The notes under the pieces: model-generated
The model's input: the letters and a program-made list of their open reading frames with translations, nothing else
Database searches by the model: none
What the model was told of the DNA's origin: nothing
In this document: one piece after another, positions 48,515-61,700 of the stretch
Position numbering within the stretch: the first letter of the stretch is position 1
Layout of the letters: each line of letters begins with the position of its first letter
Position numbers and translations under genes: made by a program
Assembly (NCBI RefSeq): GCF_029873635.1
Contig: NC_080418.1
Coordinates: forward strand, 149,971,748 to 150,035,747
Reading direction: 5' to 3'
From: Malania oleifera
Taxonomy: Eukaryota; Streptophyta; Magnoliopsida; Santalales; Ximeniaceae
Length of the DNA stretch: 64,000 bases

Positions 48515-49747
48515 ATGGACGCCGAGTCAGCTCAGCTCCAACAAGCGCAGCTGGCGGCGATCCTCGGCCCCGACCCGGCCCCCTTCGAAACCCTAATTTC
48601 GCACCTCATGTCCGCCTCCAATGACCAGCGGTCCCAGGCCGAGGCCATCTTCAATCTGTGCAAGCAGCGTGATCCGGATTCTCTGTCTCTCAAGCTCGCG
48701 CATCTTATCCAGTATTCGCAGCACATCGAGGCGCGCGCGATGTCAGCGATCCTTCTCCGGAAGCAGCTCACTCGCGACGACTCGTTCCTGTGGCCGCGCC
48801 TATCGCCGGCGACGCAGTCGTCCCTCAAGTCGATCCTCCTCTCCTGCGTGCAGAGCGTGGAGGCGAATACGATATCGAAGAAGATATGCGACACAATCGC
48901 GGAGCTTGCGTCGGCAATTTTGAACGAGAATGGTTGGCCGGAGCTCCTGCCTTTTATGTTCCAGTGCGTGTCGTCCGATTCGCCGAAGCTTCAGGAGTCT
49001 GCGTTCCTGATTTTCGCGCAGCTGGCGCAATACATCGGTGAAACCCTGATTCCGCACATAAAGAGTTTGCACAGCGTGTTTTTGCAGTGTTTAAGCTCGG
49101 CGAGCAGTTCTTCGGATGTAAAGATCGCGGCTTTGAACGCCGCAATCAATTTCGTGCAGTGTTTGGAGAATTCGGCAGATAGGGATCGGTTTCAGGATTT
49201 GTTGCCTGCTATGATGAGAACTTTAATGGAGGCGTTGAACGGTGGACAGGAGGCGACGGCGCAAGAGGCGTTAGAACTGTTGATTGAGCTGGCTGGGACA
49301 GAGCCGAGATTTTTGAGGAGGCAGATTGTCGATGTTGTAGGGTCTATGTTGCAGATTGCAGAGGCGGAGTCATTGGAGGAGGGGACGAGGCATTTGGCGA
49401 TCGAGTTCGTGATTACTCTTGCGGAAGCAAGGGAGCGCGCCCCAGGGATGATGAGGAAGTTACCGCAGTTCATAAGTAGGTTGTTTGCGATCTTGATGAA
49501 GATGCTTTTGGATGTTGAGGATGATCCGGCATGGCATAGTGCTGAAACCGAGAGTGAGGATGCTGGCGAAACGAGTAATTACAGTGTTGGGCAGGAGTGC
49601 TTGGACAGGCTCTCAATTTCACTTGGTGGGAATACCATTGTGCCGGTTGCGTCCGAGCAGCTTCCGGCTTATTTGGCTGCTCCGGAGTGGCAGAAGCACC
49701 ATGCAGCGCTTATTGCCCTTGCACAAATTGCTGAGGGATGCTCGAAG
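48515..49747 (+). CDS. KETCH1: Importin-5 exon 1 (residues 1-411)
   Basis: N-terminal HEAT repeats, including the region that binds RanGTP in the family and the acidic loop near residue 331. Ends GCSK, donor GTATTT. Reading on past the donor adds 29 unrelated codons and a stop, so the open frame to 49837 is not the true end. Base composition of the first 400 bp is much richer in GC than the rest. Confidence 0.96.
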
Positions 49748-52700
49748 GTATTTAGAAGTTATCCTTCTATAGCTCTCATTTTGTATGTTTCTTGCTGTCT
49801 ATTGTTGGATTATTTTTTGGAAGTTATCCTTCCATAGCTTCTATTTTTGACTGTTGATTTTTCTTTGGATTTATTATTTGAGATTTCATATGTTTTTGAG
49901 ATGTTGATTGTTTAGTCGTTTTCTGTTAATGAATTGCTCACCATGCATTCTTGAAATTTTTACTGGTCCGGTGTTGTACTTTTACCTTGTAAATTTGCTT
50001 TTTGTTTAAGAGTGCAATCCTTGTGTAGGTCTAAACTTCTTACTTCTACCGGGGAAATGGGGAACCTTTATTTTGTCCCTAGGATATGAATTTTGATATG
50101 AAATTCCATCCTAAGTATTGGGTTTGCTGTAGAGGGCTCTGGTTCTATGTCCAATGCCCCATTTTCTTGCAACAGAAGTACCACTGTACAGCTATTTTTG
50201 TTTCATTTTCCCCGTGATTATGGAGAAGCTATACATCCTTTTATGGTTATTTCAATTTTCCTCTTATTCTATTGGTTCAGGTGATGATAAAAACTTTGGA
50301 GCATGTGGTTTCAATGGTATTGAACTCTTTTCAAGATCCGCATCCCCGTGTGAGGTGGGCAGCTATAAATGCTATTGGGCAGTTGTCTACAGATTTAGGC
50401 CCGGATTTGCAAGTTCAATACCATCAAAGTGTGCTGCCAGCACTAGCCTCAGCTATGGATGATTTCCAAAATCCCCGAGTACAGGTTAGTATGTTCAATG
50501 TGTTGTTTTTGCCTATGCTGTCAATTCAGCTGTGTGTTTATTTATTTATTTTAACAGCACATTTTGTGTCTTGTGCTGCTCCTTGGGTGATAATTCTGCA
50601 ACCCATAATCTTGTTATGTCCTTACTCGTAGTATGGACTTTATTGGGCCCTAGTTTGCATCCCTGTGGTTGATGAGAAGGAACTTAAAAAAAAGATTTGA
50701 CAAAAAAAGAGCTGATTTAAGTTGTTGCAAAACTTGGTCCCCCTCTCGGCTGGGTTGACATGGAGCTGTTTGAAAGATAAGTGGATCCTGAGCGTAACAT
50801 GTAAGGTGTTTGAAAATGTTTAAAATGACCAAAATGGATATATCAGTTGAAGGAATGTAACTAATGTGTGCATAAATTTATAATATCTGAAAAAAAACAA
50901 AAACAAAGGTCATTCATGGAATAGAATAAATCGCAAGTAAAAAACTAGTTTGGAGCTTTCAAAAGCTCCAATCTGTAATGTTCCAGGCTTAGCTTTTGAA
51001 AAAAGCTTTTGGAAAGGAGTTGAAGAGAAGAAAATATGAAAATAGATTTTTTAAAAAGGAAAAATTATGGATATTTTTTGATAAAAAAGTTGTAAGGTAC
51101 TTGAAAATGTTTGACGTGACCAAATTGGATGTCTTTTTAGGAAATGTAATCAGTGTCTGGACAATTTTGTAATGTTTAAAAAAGCTAAGGACCTGGAATA
51201 GAATAATTTGTTGTAAAAAGCTGGTTTTTTAGCTTATAAATTCTCCCCCAAAAGCTAAATTTTTTAGCTTTTTAAAAGCTGGAAAAAAGGTGCTCTACAA
51301 ATTTTACAACTGACATCTTTGTGTAAAAGACTGACTGCTGTTTGGTCTTCATATTCATGTTAATTACTAGTCATTAATATCTATCTGCTTCGCATTAATT
51401 TTACATTGTATCATATTATACCCACACAGGCCCTTTACCCTCAAGAAGAAATAAAACTCCTCTCCATTGGTTGGCATAGGAGGAGAACAGAGAAATGAAA
51501 TGGGGAGCAGTGAGGAAAAATGACCCCTCCTCTCTCCCCCCCCCCCCACCCCAAAAGAAAAAAGAAAAAAGGAGATACTAAGAGAGCTTGTAGGGAATAT
51601 TTTATTGTAATGATAGTTGATCTTTGTTTTTCCTTAGGTTTTCTTTTCAATCTTCTCCGCATCTGTCTAACCAAATGAAGTGTGATTCTTTGCTGTATAA
51701 TTATTATTTTTCCTACTAAAGAACAACTTCACTTTCTAAGAGTATATCAGCATTATAAATTATGTTTTTTTTTTTCAATAAAATATTTCTATGATTATTT
51801 TCTGTGAGTAATACTTTCTTTGTGCTTCCCTTATGATTGCATTCCTGCAGGCACATGCTGCTTCAGCAGTTCTGAACTTCAGCGAGAATTGCACTCCAGA
51901 TATTTTGACACCTTATTTAGATGGAATTGTGAGCAAATTGCTTGTCCTTCTTCAGGTATTTCAAAGGAAGAATTGATACTGTTTTCAATTGTAAAAAAAA
52001 ATACAGATAACACATTGGAATGAAAGCATGTACATCAGTTTTAGTCTTAAACAATATATTTTGTTGTTTAGAATGGCAAACAAATGGTGCAAGAGGGGGC
52101 CTTGACTGCTTTAGCATCAGTTGCTGATTCATCTCAGGTATTTTCTATACACTTCTAGGATCTGGTCAATTAATAATCTTAAGTTCCCATTACTTAGCTT
52201 AAGACTATGGATGAACAGGAGCACTTTCAAAAATACTATGACGCGGTTATGCCTTATCTGAAAGCTATATTGATAAATGCAACGGACAAGTCTAACCGTA
52301 TGCTTCGGGCCAAAGCCATGGAATGCATTAGTTTGGTTGGAATGGCCGTTGGAAAGGATAAGTTTAGGGATGATGCTAAGCAGGTAAATGGCATTATTTA
52401 CTTCAATCTTCCTTTATTCTTCTCACTCTATCATGATTTTGGTAAATAAAATTATTGTTAAACCCCTTGCTATGTTTGTAAATAGGCTTTTTTTTTTTTT
52501 TTTTAAGAAAAAAACCAAAAAAATCTAATGTCATTCGAACCTTATTGTCAAAACTATGGTTAATATTTGCTCCTGCATCAGGAATTTATTATTTTGTACC
52601 TTACAACCTCTAACCTATTTATTAGTTAATGTGTGCCGGGTTGCTTGAAAAGCTCCCCCCAAACTCCTCAGATTTTTAGGCACAACTTTATCTTTGATTT

Positions 52701-55700
52701 GCTATGTTATGCAAGGTTATGGAAGTGCTGATGTCTTTACAAGGATCTCAAATGGAGGCTGATGATCCAACAACAAGTTACATGCTGCAAGTATGCTTTT
52801 TTTTTTTTTAAAAGTATATATGCTTGTTTATTTTTCATCTATCTGCATAGCTTTGTTTTGTTATAAATACTTCTTCCTCCAATATGCTTTGCTTATTTTC
52901 ATTATATGTACTTCAATTACGTTGTAGGCATGGGCCAGGCTTTGCAAGTGCTTGGGACAGGATTTCCTCCCCTATATGAGTGTTGTCATGCCTCCTTTGC
53001 TTCAATCTGCTCAGCTGAAACCAGATGTAACCATTACATCTGCGGATTCGGACAATGATATTGAAGAATCCGATGATGAAGGGTCTGATTTTTCTATTCA
53101 TTTGTTTAGTCTTACTTTGCCATGCAATAGAATCAGTACTCATAACGGAAGGCTGAATATTAGTTTCATAGATAGTTCATCATCATTAAAAATTCTTTCC
53201 TTACATTAACCTGTCTTGAGTTTCTTCAATCATTGCCTTTCTTATCTTTTAATAGCATAGAAATCAAGAAATTTTATCTTGAATACAAACTGGATAACTA
53301 TTTAGAATACATTTTGCTGAAGTTGTTCAAAGCTGGCCCCTCTGATGAGCTCTATTGTGGATGTTCTTTTGAGTCTTGTTGTAAATAGTGACCCTATTGT
53401 TATATCGTGGGACATCTTATTGCTTTTTGTTCTCCTGTGTTTTAAATTAGGAGATTGTGAAAATATTTAAATACCTTCCATTCTCTTTATCTTTATACTT
53501 TTGAAAGTGATAACCCATATGAAGCTTGTATATTAACATCTGCCTTGTCAATGATATGAGGTAGAAATGACCTCTTTGGTGTTAAACAGAATAGGTTATG
53601 TTAAACTTTAATTTGAAGTAAACTATTTCTGTGAAGTCTATTTCCTTTTCCTAACCCTTGCATTATTTGCTCTTAATTTTTGTTATGGACATGAATTGTT
53701 TCTGTTGCAATTAATCTGAGTTTGCACATCTATCTTGTTCTTATGTAGATGCCATCTGCCAGGCATGTGGTTTTTTGTATTTTTGAATTTGAGACACCTT
53801 TATTTCTCCAAATTCATTTATTTGTTCATTTATTTGCTTAAAATTTCAATATATTGTTGAACAATTCTGTCATCCAACTGATTTTTGTAGCACATTTTGA
53901 TAGTTCAATTGTGTGAAACAATATGTTAGTTGTTGTACTATTAAGTGAATATTTTAATCCTTCCACTTTCTATCAGGACAATTAATGACTTGTACTTGTT
54001 TTTATTTTTCAAGTAAAGTTTTCATCTAAAACAATTTTACAGTTTTTGTAAATTAATGGATGGGATCATGGGAATTAAGGTTTAAGGCTCTTCCGCCCTT
54101 TGGTTAGTCGTACTCTGAAAATCATTGGTTACCAAAGCTTAGTATCCATAAATTTTGAAATTATTTTATACTATGCATCATTTTAAAACTTAAATGTACA
54201 ATGAGACGTCATAATCACTTCATGGCTTAAAAATTCTTATATATTTTTTTAAAGGCTAAGCACCTTACAACTTATAGCAATATTTCGTCTAATGTCATTA
54301 TGTCAATTCTTGCATTTTATATATGTCTTGGTGAGAATTAGAAACATTGTTAGACTTAATTAGGATGATGAACATAATTGCATTAAATCAGTTAGTACAT
54401 GTCCTTAATTGGATTAATTAAAAGTATAGAAACTAAACTAGATTTCACTTAGAAGTATGGGGTAGTAACTCATGATTTCACTCTATTTCAATATTTTTGA
54501 ATTTTATATATTTTTTATTTTTGGAGAAGGATTGTATCCATTTATCAGTCCTTTCTGTTTTTTAATTCTTGGTAAAGCTTCCTCTTCTTTATTTTTATGC
54601 CTGTCTTGGGGAGGGGAAGGTTATACTGGGTTTTGCTTTTGTTTTGTTGTTGTTATTGTGGTGGGTTTGTTTGCTGATCCTAATCCTAAAATATTAAAAT
54701 ATAGTCCAATTCCCTCTGATAGCACTTTCCCCAGTCAAGTGCATAGTGTGGTCATTTTTTTTGTTGTTAATGCTTTTATTTGATTTTTTTTAGCAATTTA
54801 ATCACTCATGATAATCTTGTTTTAACATGCTAGATTGTATCGTTATATTTCTTCTCTTGTTCTTTTAAGCTTCATAACTCCATTATTGCATCATTATGTT
54901 CCTGCTCTCTCTCTCTCTCTCTCTCTCACATGCATGCATTTTGCTTCCTCCTTATCTCCTTCATCTGTCCCTCACATGGCTTCGCATTTATTGCTGTCAT
55001 TTAGTTTTATTTTAATTCTTACTAAAACTGTTTATTGCAGGATGGAGACCATTACTCTTGGGGATAAAAGAATAGGGATCAAGACTAGTGTCTTGGAGGA
55101 GAAAGCTACAGCTTGCAACATGCTATGTTGCTATGCTGATGAGTTGAAGGAAGGGTTCTATCCATGGATTGATCAGGTTGGAATTGAAGCATTGCACATC
55201 ATTTTTTTTTTCCATATTTTAAAAATATAATGATACAGACTAACCAATTTTCTTTTGTGGCACAGGTTGCTCCAACTTTAGTTCCACTTCTCAAATTTTA
55301 TTTCCATGAAGAAGTTAGGAAAGCTGCTGTTTCAGGTGTGAACTCCCCCCTCCTTTCTTTCCCTCTCTCAAAAGGAAATAAGAAGTCAAGATTAAGTGTT
55401 GCTGTGTCTTGTGAATCATTTGCATTGTGTAGCCATGCCGGAGCTGCTGCGTTCAGCAAAATTAGCGGTTGAGAAAGGGCTAGCTCAAGGTCGAAATGAG
55501 TCTTATATTAAGCAGCTGTCTGACTACATAGTACCTGCCTTGGTCGAAGCTTTACACAAGGTTTTTTTAAACAAATAAATTCAATTATGGGTGCTTTATA
55601 TCCATTGCGCCAGATTTTCTGTTTTTTGGGTAGGGGTGAGCATTCGGTTGGTTTAGTTAATTCGGTTAATTAACTGATATAACCGGAAAATTTTGGTTAA

Positions 55701-58700
55701 AAAATCTCATTAAACAAACTGAAATTTCATATTAACCGAACTCAAAACCGACCGAACCGAATTTCAGGTAAATTGGTTAACCGCTTTAAACTGATTTAAT
55801 ATTTTAATACATATAAAATGTAAGTAATATATATAATATATAAAATATATAAAATTTTAGTATATATATAATACATAAAATATTTTAATATATATAATAT
55901 ATGTAATTATTTATTATTAATTTATACTATTCGGTTAATTCGGTAACGGAATTAACCGAACTGAAAATTGCAAATCGGAATTCAACAAAAATGAAAGCTA
56001 AACTGAACTGAGTAAATTTTTAACTGAACTGAACCGACTGAATTTACTCGGTTGATTCAATTGATTTGGTTTTAACCAATTTATGATCACCCCTATTTTT
56101 GAGTATGATTTGCTTGTATCTTGGGAAGTGATACTTGCACTTGTAATTGATTTGCAGGAACCTGATACAGAAATTTGTGCAAGCATGTTGGATGCATTAA
56201 ATGAGTGTCTACAGGTTTGTTACATTTTATAATGAAATTAAACATGTGATTTCATGTCAAATCCTAAACAGAACCTGATTGCAAAAAGATGTTTTCTTTT
56301 TGTGTTTGATTGTTTTTTTTTTTTTTGTGGGAGTGGGAGAGCATATTTTGTTTTCATTTTTGCTTATTCACTATTGTTTAAATTAAGTAGATATGTTTGT
56401 ATTGCTTAGAGGACTCCAGGGAGTGGCTAGTCACCCTGGTATGTGAAAGAAGGTTTGACACTACAAAAACCTCAAAGCCCTTAATCCAATAGTGTATTCC
56501 AGCAGAGTAGTTAAAAGCGCGCCTAGGAGCTCCTAGGCGCAAGGCGCAGAGAGGCGAGGAGGCTAGCGCCTCATACCATGCAAGGCGAGGCGACCTGCAA
56601 GAGGGTGCAGTGTGGTGAGATGAGGCACAGAGGGGCGACGGGCGTAGTGGGGCACGCCTTGAAAAATTTGAGTCTGTTAAATGAAAGAAATAGCCAGAGC
56701 CAGAGCCGTACCCCTTATTCGACTCGAACAAATAGGAGCCCTAGCCCTCTTCGACCCTTCGAGGCCCCACGACCCTTCACGACTTCGTCTTGCACATTCG
56801 AACCAGCAGGAGCCTTCGCCAGCCTTTGAACCAGCAGTGTGAGTTCGTCTGCGAGCCTTCGAACCAGCCAGAAGCCTTTGCGAGCTCATCTTTGAGCCTT
56901 CAAACCATCACCGTGAGTTCGTCTTCGACATTTCGAACCAGCACGAGTCGCACGACCCTTTGCGACTTCGTTTTCCACATTTCGAACCAGCAGGAGCCTT
57001 CGGGAGTTCGTCTGTGAGCCTTCGAATCAGCCGTGAGTTCGTCTTGTCGTCTTTGACATTTCCAACTAGCAGCGAGCTCGTCGTCTGCGAGCCTTCGAAC
57101 CAGCCGTGAGTTCATCTTGTCGTCTTCGACATTTCCAACTAGCAGCGAGCTCGTCGTCTTTTTCTTCTTCTTCTTCTTCTTCTTTCTGTTGCCTGTGTAC
57201 TGCTGCCTGTTTGCATTTTGCTTATGTCACGTGAGGGTGATGGTGGATTTCAGACACATAACCCCCGAAATCAACGGATCACAATGGATTTCAAGCATCT
57301 ACCGTTTTCTTAATATTGGATATCGGATACAACTTGCTCTGAAGAACGACCCAAAAAAAAAAATGGAATTTTCGAAAGGCTAATGTTTAAATAATTCTTA
57401 TATGATCAAAATTTTTGTACCACTCATTAAAATAATATATATCCACTCTCGCCATAGTATTTTCAAGAAAGTTTTGATATATCAAATGTGACAATTTAAA
57501 CTTAATTTTGATATTAAATTTTATGAGTATTATATTAAATCATTAGAATCACTTTAACACAAATTCAAGTCGTGATTATTGTATAGTCAAATCTTCAATT
57601 ATAATTATTGCTGCTAAAATTTATCTAAGAGAATTTTGATCAATTATAATATTGTTCGCATGCGAAAATTAAAAGAGAAATGACTTGAGGGACGCAAGTT
57701 GTACTTTGGAGAATTGCTTCAATTCTTAAATTAGGGAAATCTTTTAAACCAGTGTCTCTCCCATGCAAACTATATTTCATTGTACTCTTTTCCTTTATAC
57801 TTTGAAATCTTTTATTGTACTCTTTTCTTTTGATGTTGAACTATGTTGAATCGTCCTGGCAATTTTATTAAATTTTCAATTTTTTTATTGAATGTTTTGC
57901 CATTTTAAATTCTAATATTACTAGATATTCATATGTTCATATATCAATTACCCCAAATAGGTATTTTACACTATTTTAATAATTGTGCGCCTCACCTTCG
58001 TGAGGCGCGCGCCTTCGCCTTGCGCCTTGGCTTCAAATACCCTTTGCGCCTCGGCTCGCCTCGCGCCTCTGATTACTATGCATTCCAGACAACTGTTGGC
58101 ATATTTTTTATGAACCATCATTTGCATTCATAAGTTTTACATGTTGGCACTGCTTTATCCTTTTCTTCTCCTTCTAAGTCTGAAACTCCCTTGGATCTTG
58201 CGTAATGTCTTACCTTTGTCTTGGGTGTGGTGGTGATGCTTGTTAAGAAAGAATTCATCCATCTATGCATCATAAGCTTTAATTCAAGGATGTCAATATT
58301 GTGTTACAGTGGTTAGGCCTTCACGTATGCATTTGTTTTTATATAGTGGTTATAATAAAATCATAATAGGATAGAAGTGATTTTAAAAAATCCCTTGTCT
58401 GTGATGCAAGTTTCCTTATGCAAGGCTATTTATTTTGTTGTTGTAATTCTACTGGTTTAAGATAGTAAGGATTTAATATCCTTAAATCTATCAAAAGAAA
58501 TGGTCCATGATTGCATAAATTGGCGGAAAAGAATTCATATAGCCGACCCCACTTAGTGGGAGTAAGGCTTGGTTTTGTTGTTGTTGTTGTTGTAATTCTA
58601 CTGGTTTACCATACAAGTGTTTCTGGAAGTTTAGAGTAAATTACAGACCAAAATATGACTTTTGAGACGTCCAAAGTTTCAAAAATTCATGTTTAGTTAA

Positions 58701-61700
58701 ACTTCAGCTATCTTAGAAGTGGAAATTTATCATGTGGCAAGTTGACTTGGCATGTGGGTGCTTGGGTTAAATTTCAAAATAAAGCATCTATTGATTATTG
58801 ATGCATGTAATTAATCATGTAATAATGTGGAAGATGAAATCTTAAGCTAGTTACTTCAAACCTTGGCTGGCTGCTGGTAGTTACTGTGGATGATATTCAT
58901 TGTTGTATTGTGGAAGATCTATTTTAAAAACTGGAAGTTTGTCTTCTTTTCCTTCTCTATTGGCTTCCCTGAAGTGCCTTGGTTTTTATAGGTTGGTAAA
59001 TCATTTGAGAATATAAAAGGAGAGAAACACAGTTGACAGTGTGTTATTTGAATATTCCTATGATATTACTGCATGGAATTATATGTGTATATTCTTCCTT
59101 CTAATTCTGTTGTACCATTTTGCCTCATTTTTTTATAATTCGTTGTGTGATTTCACCATCATACTAGAATTACAATATTTGTCATTTCTCGTTTTAATCC
59201 TTAAATCTTGCTTGTTTGGGCATCTCTTAGTGTGTGAGCGTGTCTGCAAGAGTGTGTGTTGCTGTTGTTTTTTCTGTGGGTTTCTATTGTCTTTTTTTTT
59301 TCATTCATCTGCAGTTCTACTCTATGATTTCAAGAATATATTGGAAGTTATATAAATTAAATGGATTTCATTGCATATGATGCTTAGATCTTACCTCAGT
59401 TCTTGTTTTTTATTTCTATCGTTTTTGTCTCAGTTCGTGCTCGCACTTGTATTTTGTGAGCATTTACTTGTCCATTGCTGCACTTTGTTTGATATCTGCA
59501 GCCCTATATTGTGAATTTTGTGTTTTTTATTTCAGATATCTGGACCTTGCTGCACTTTGTTTGATATCTGCAGTGATATCTTGTGAATTTTGTGTTTTCT
59601 GTTTCAGATATCTGGACCACTTCTAGATGAGAACCAGGTGAGAAGCATTGTTGATGAGATAAAACAGGTGATCACAGCTAGCTCTAGTAGAAAAGGGGAA
59701 AGAGCAGAGAGAGCCAAAGCTGAGGATTTCGATGCTGAGGAGGGTGAATTGCTAAAAGAGGAGAATGAGCAAGAAGAAGAAGTTTTTGACCAAGTATGTA
59801 AGGATTATGTACAGGGAGATTTCTTTTTGGTATGGCTTAAAACCAGTGTTGTGAAACATTACATTGTGATGTGTGACTAATGTTATCTTTATTCAGGTGG
59901 GTGAAATCTTGGGAACTTTGATAAAGACATTCAAGGCCTCTTTCTTGCCCTTCTTCGATGAGCTGTCTTCATATCTAACACCTATGTGGGTAAGTTATGC
60001 CAAAATAAAAAACAATTATACAATTTTTTGAATTCAGTTTTTATGTTTTTAGGTAATTTTGTTTAATGTGATGCTAATGAAAAATATTATAAATATGACA
60101 TGGTTCTTTTTGTGACATTTTTGTTTCATATATTTTCTGTGAGCTGTGCAAATTCTCATTAAATTTGCCATTGAATGGACTACACTTTGGCCAAGCATAT
60201 AAACGTCCTGAATAAAATTTTGCAGTAAACATGATTGAATGAATATCTTCACCTCTTTTTTCATTTATCCAAGCCACGCCACCAAAAAAGAAAATGAAGA
60301 AAAGAAGAAAAAGAAAAAAGAAGTCAATATCTAATCGTGATTTGTCAACCCAAGTCCTGATAGCAGTGATTTGGATATGGTGCTATTCTCAAGCATTTTT
60401 GTATGAAAGTTTCTTAAAGTTTTATTGGCTCCCTTCTTATTAGTATATTTGAGTTATATTAAATGAAGAATAAATGGATTTTTTTCAAAAAAAAATTTGC
60501 TTGTGCTGTGCTTCAGCATGCAGCCATTCCAACACTCAGATAAAGGATAGCTGCATTAGATTGTTTAAATTTTTGTTAGATCTGTTGTAAGGAATGAACA
60601 TGTGGTAAGATTGAGGTGGCACTTGTTGAAGATAAGGCAAGAGCTGGTATGATGGTTTGGACACTTGCAATGTAGAGCAAGTAATCTTCACCAAGAAGAG
60701 TTAATTAGGGGGGAGGCGACTAGACTAAGGAATAACATGGGCAGGGTAGTAATGATTTGGCAACACTTAACTGTGGGTATCGTCAATGGTGGAAAAGGAT
60801 TTACGTAGCTGGTCTTACCTAGTTCGACTCTTTTGCTAGGCCCTTGTAATTGATAATAAATGTAGTCCAAGAATATAACCTGGATTTTTTCCCGCTAAAT
60901 TGGATAAACAGTTGTTTGCATACTCGCAAGGCCAGTGGACATACTGGAAAACTAGCTGCTCAGGCATTCGCAATTATGGAGAGAACCAAGAAAATTTACA
61001 AAGAAAGCCTGACAGCATAGTAGTTAAAAGCACGCCTCCTAGGCGCAAGGTGCAGTGAAGCGAAGAGGCTTGCGCCTCAAATCAGGTGAGGTGAGGCGAC
61101 CTGCAAGAGGCGACGCTAGGCGAGACGAGGCGCACTGGGATGACAGGCGCAGTGAGTGACGCCTTGTGAATTTTTAGTCATTTAAAGTAGAGAAATAGCC
61201 ACAGCCAGACCCATTGCCCTCATTCGACTTGAACGAACATATCCCTAGCCCCTCTCGGCCCTTCGAAGCCCTTCGTGAGTTCGTCTTGCACATTCGAACC
61301 AGCAGGAGCCTTCGTGGTCCTTTGAACCAGCAACGTGAGCTCGTCTGTGAGCCTTTGAACCAGCCGGGAGCCTTCGCTACTTCGTCTTCGAGCTTCGAAC
61401 CAGGATCGTGAGTTCGTCTTCGACATTTTGAAGAAGCACTACCCTTCGCGACTTCGTTTCCAACCAGCAGGAGCCCTCGCGAGTTCTTCTTCTTCTTCTT
61501 CTTCTTCCTGCTGCCTGCTTGTTGCGTGCTGCTGACTGCTGCCTGCTGCTTCTCTTTTTCTTCTTCTTTATATGTAAGCTTATAAATAAAATATTTTCTT
61601 TAATTAATTTAAGCTTATAAATTATAACTAATACATAATATTTATTTTTTTTACTGAAATTTACCTACTGTTTTTAAATTTGTAATATTTAGTTTAATTA

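Noticed and set aside
48532..49473. Several open frames antisense or out of frame in importin-5 exon 1
   Set aside because: Shadows of a strongly conserved coding exon with high GC; the plus-strand frame from 48515 is the only one with family similarity.
49748..49837. Continuation of the exon 1 reading frame to a stop at 49837
   Set aside because: The family sequence stops matching after GCSK at 49747, where a GT donor lies, and resumes at 50281.
56578..57383. Open frames of 70-100 codons on both strands in intron 11
   Set aside because: Products of the TTCGAACCAGC minisatellite inside a non-coding element within an intron.
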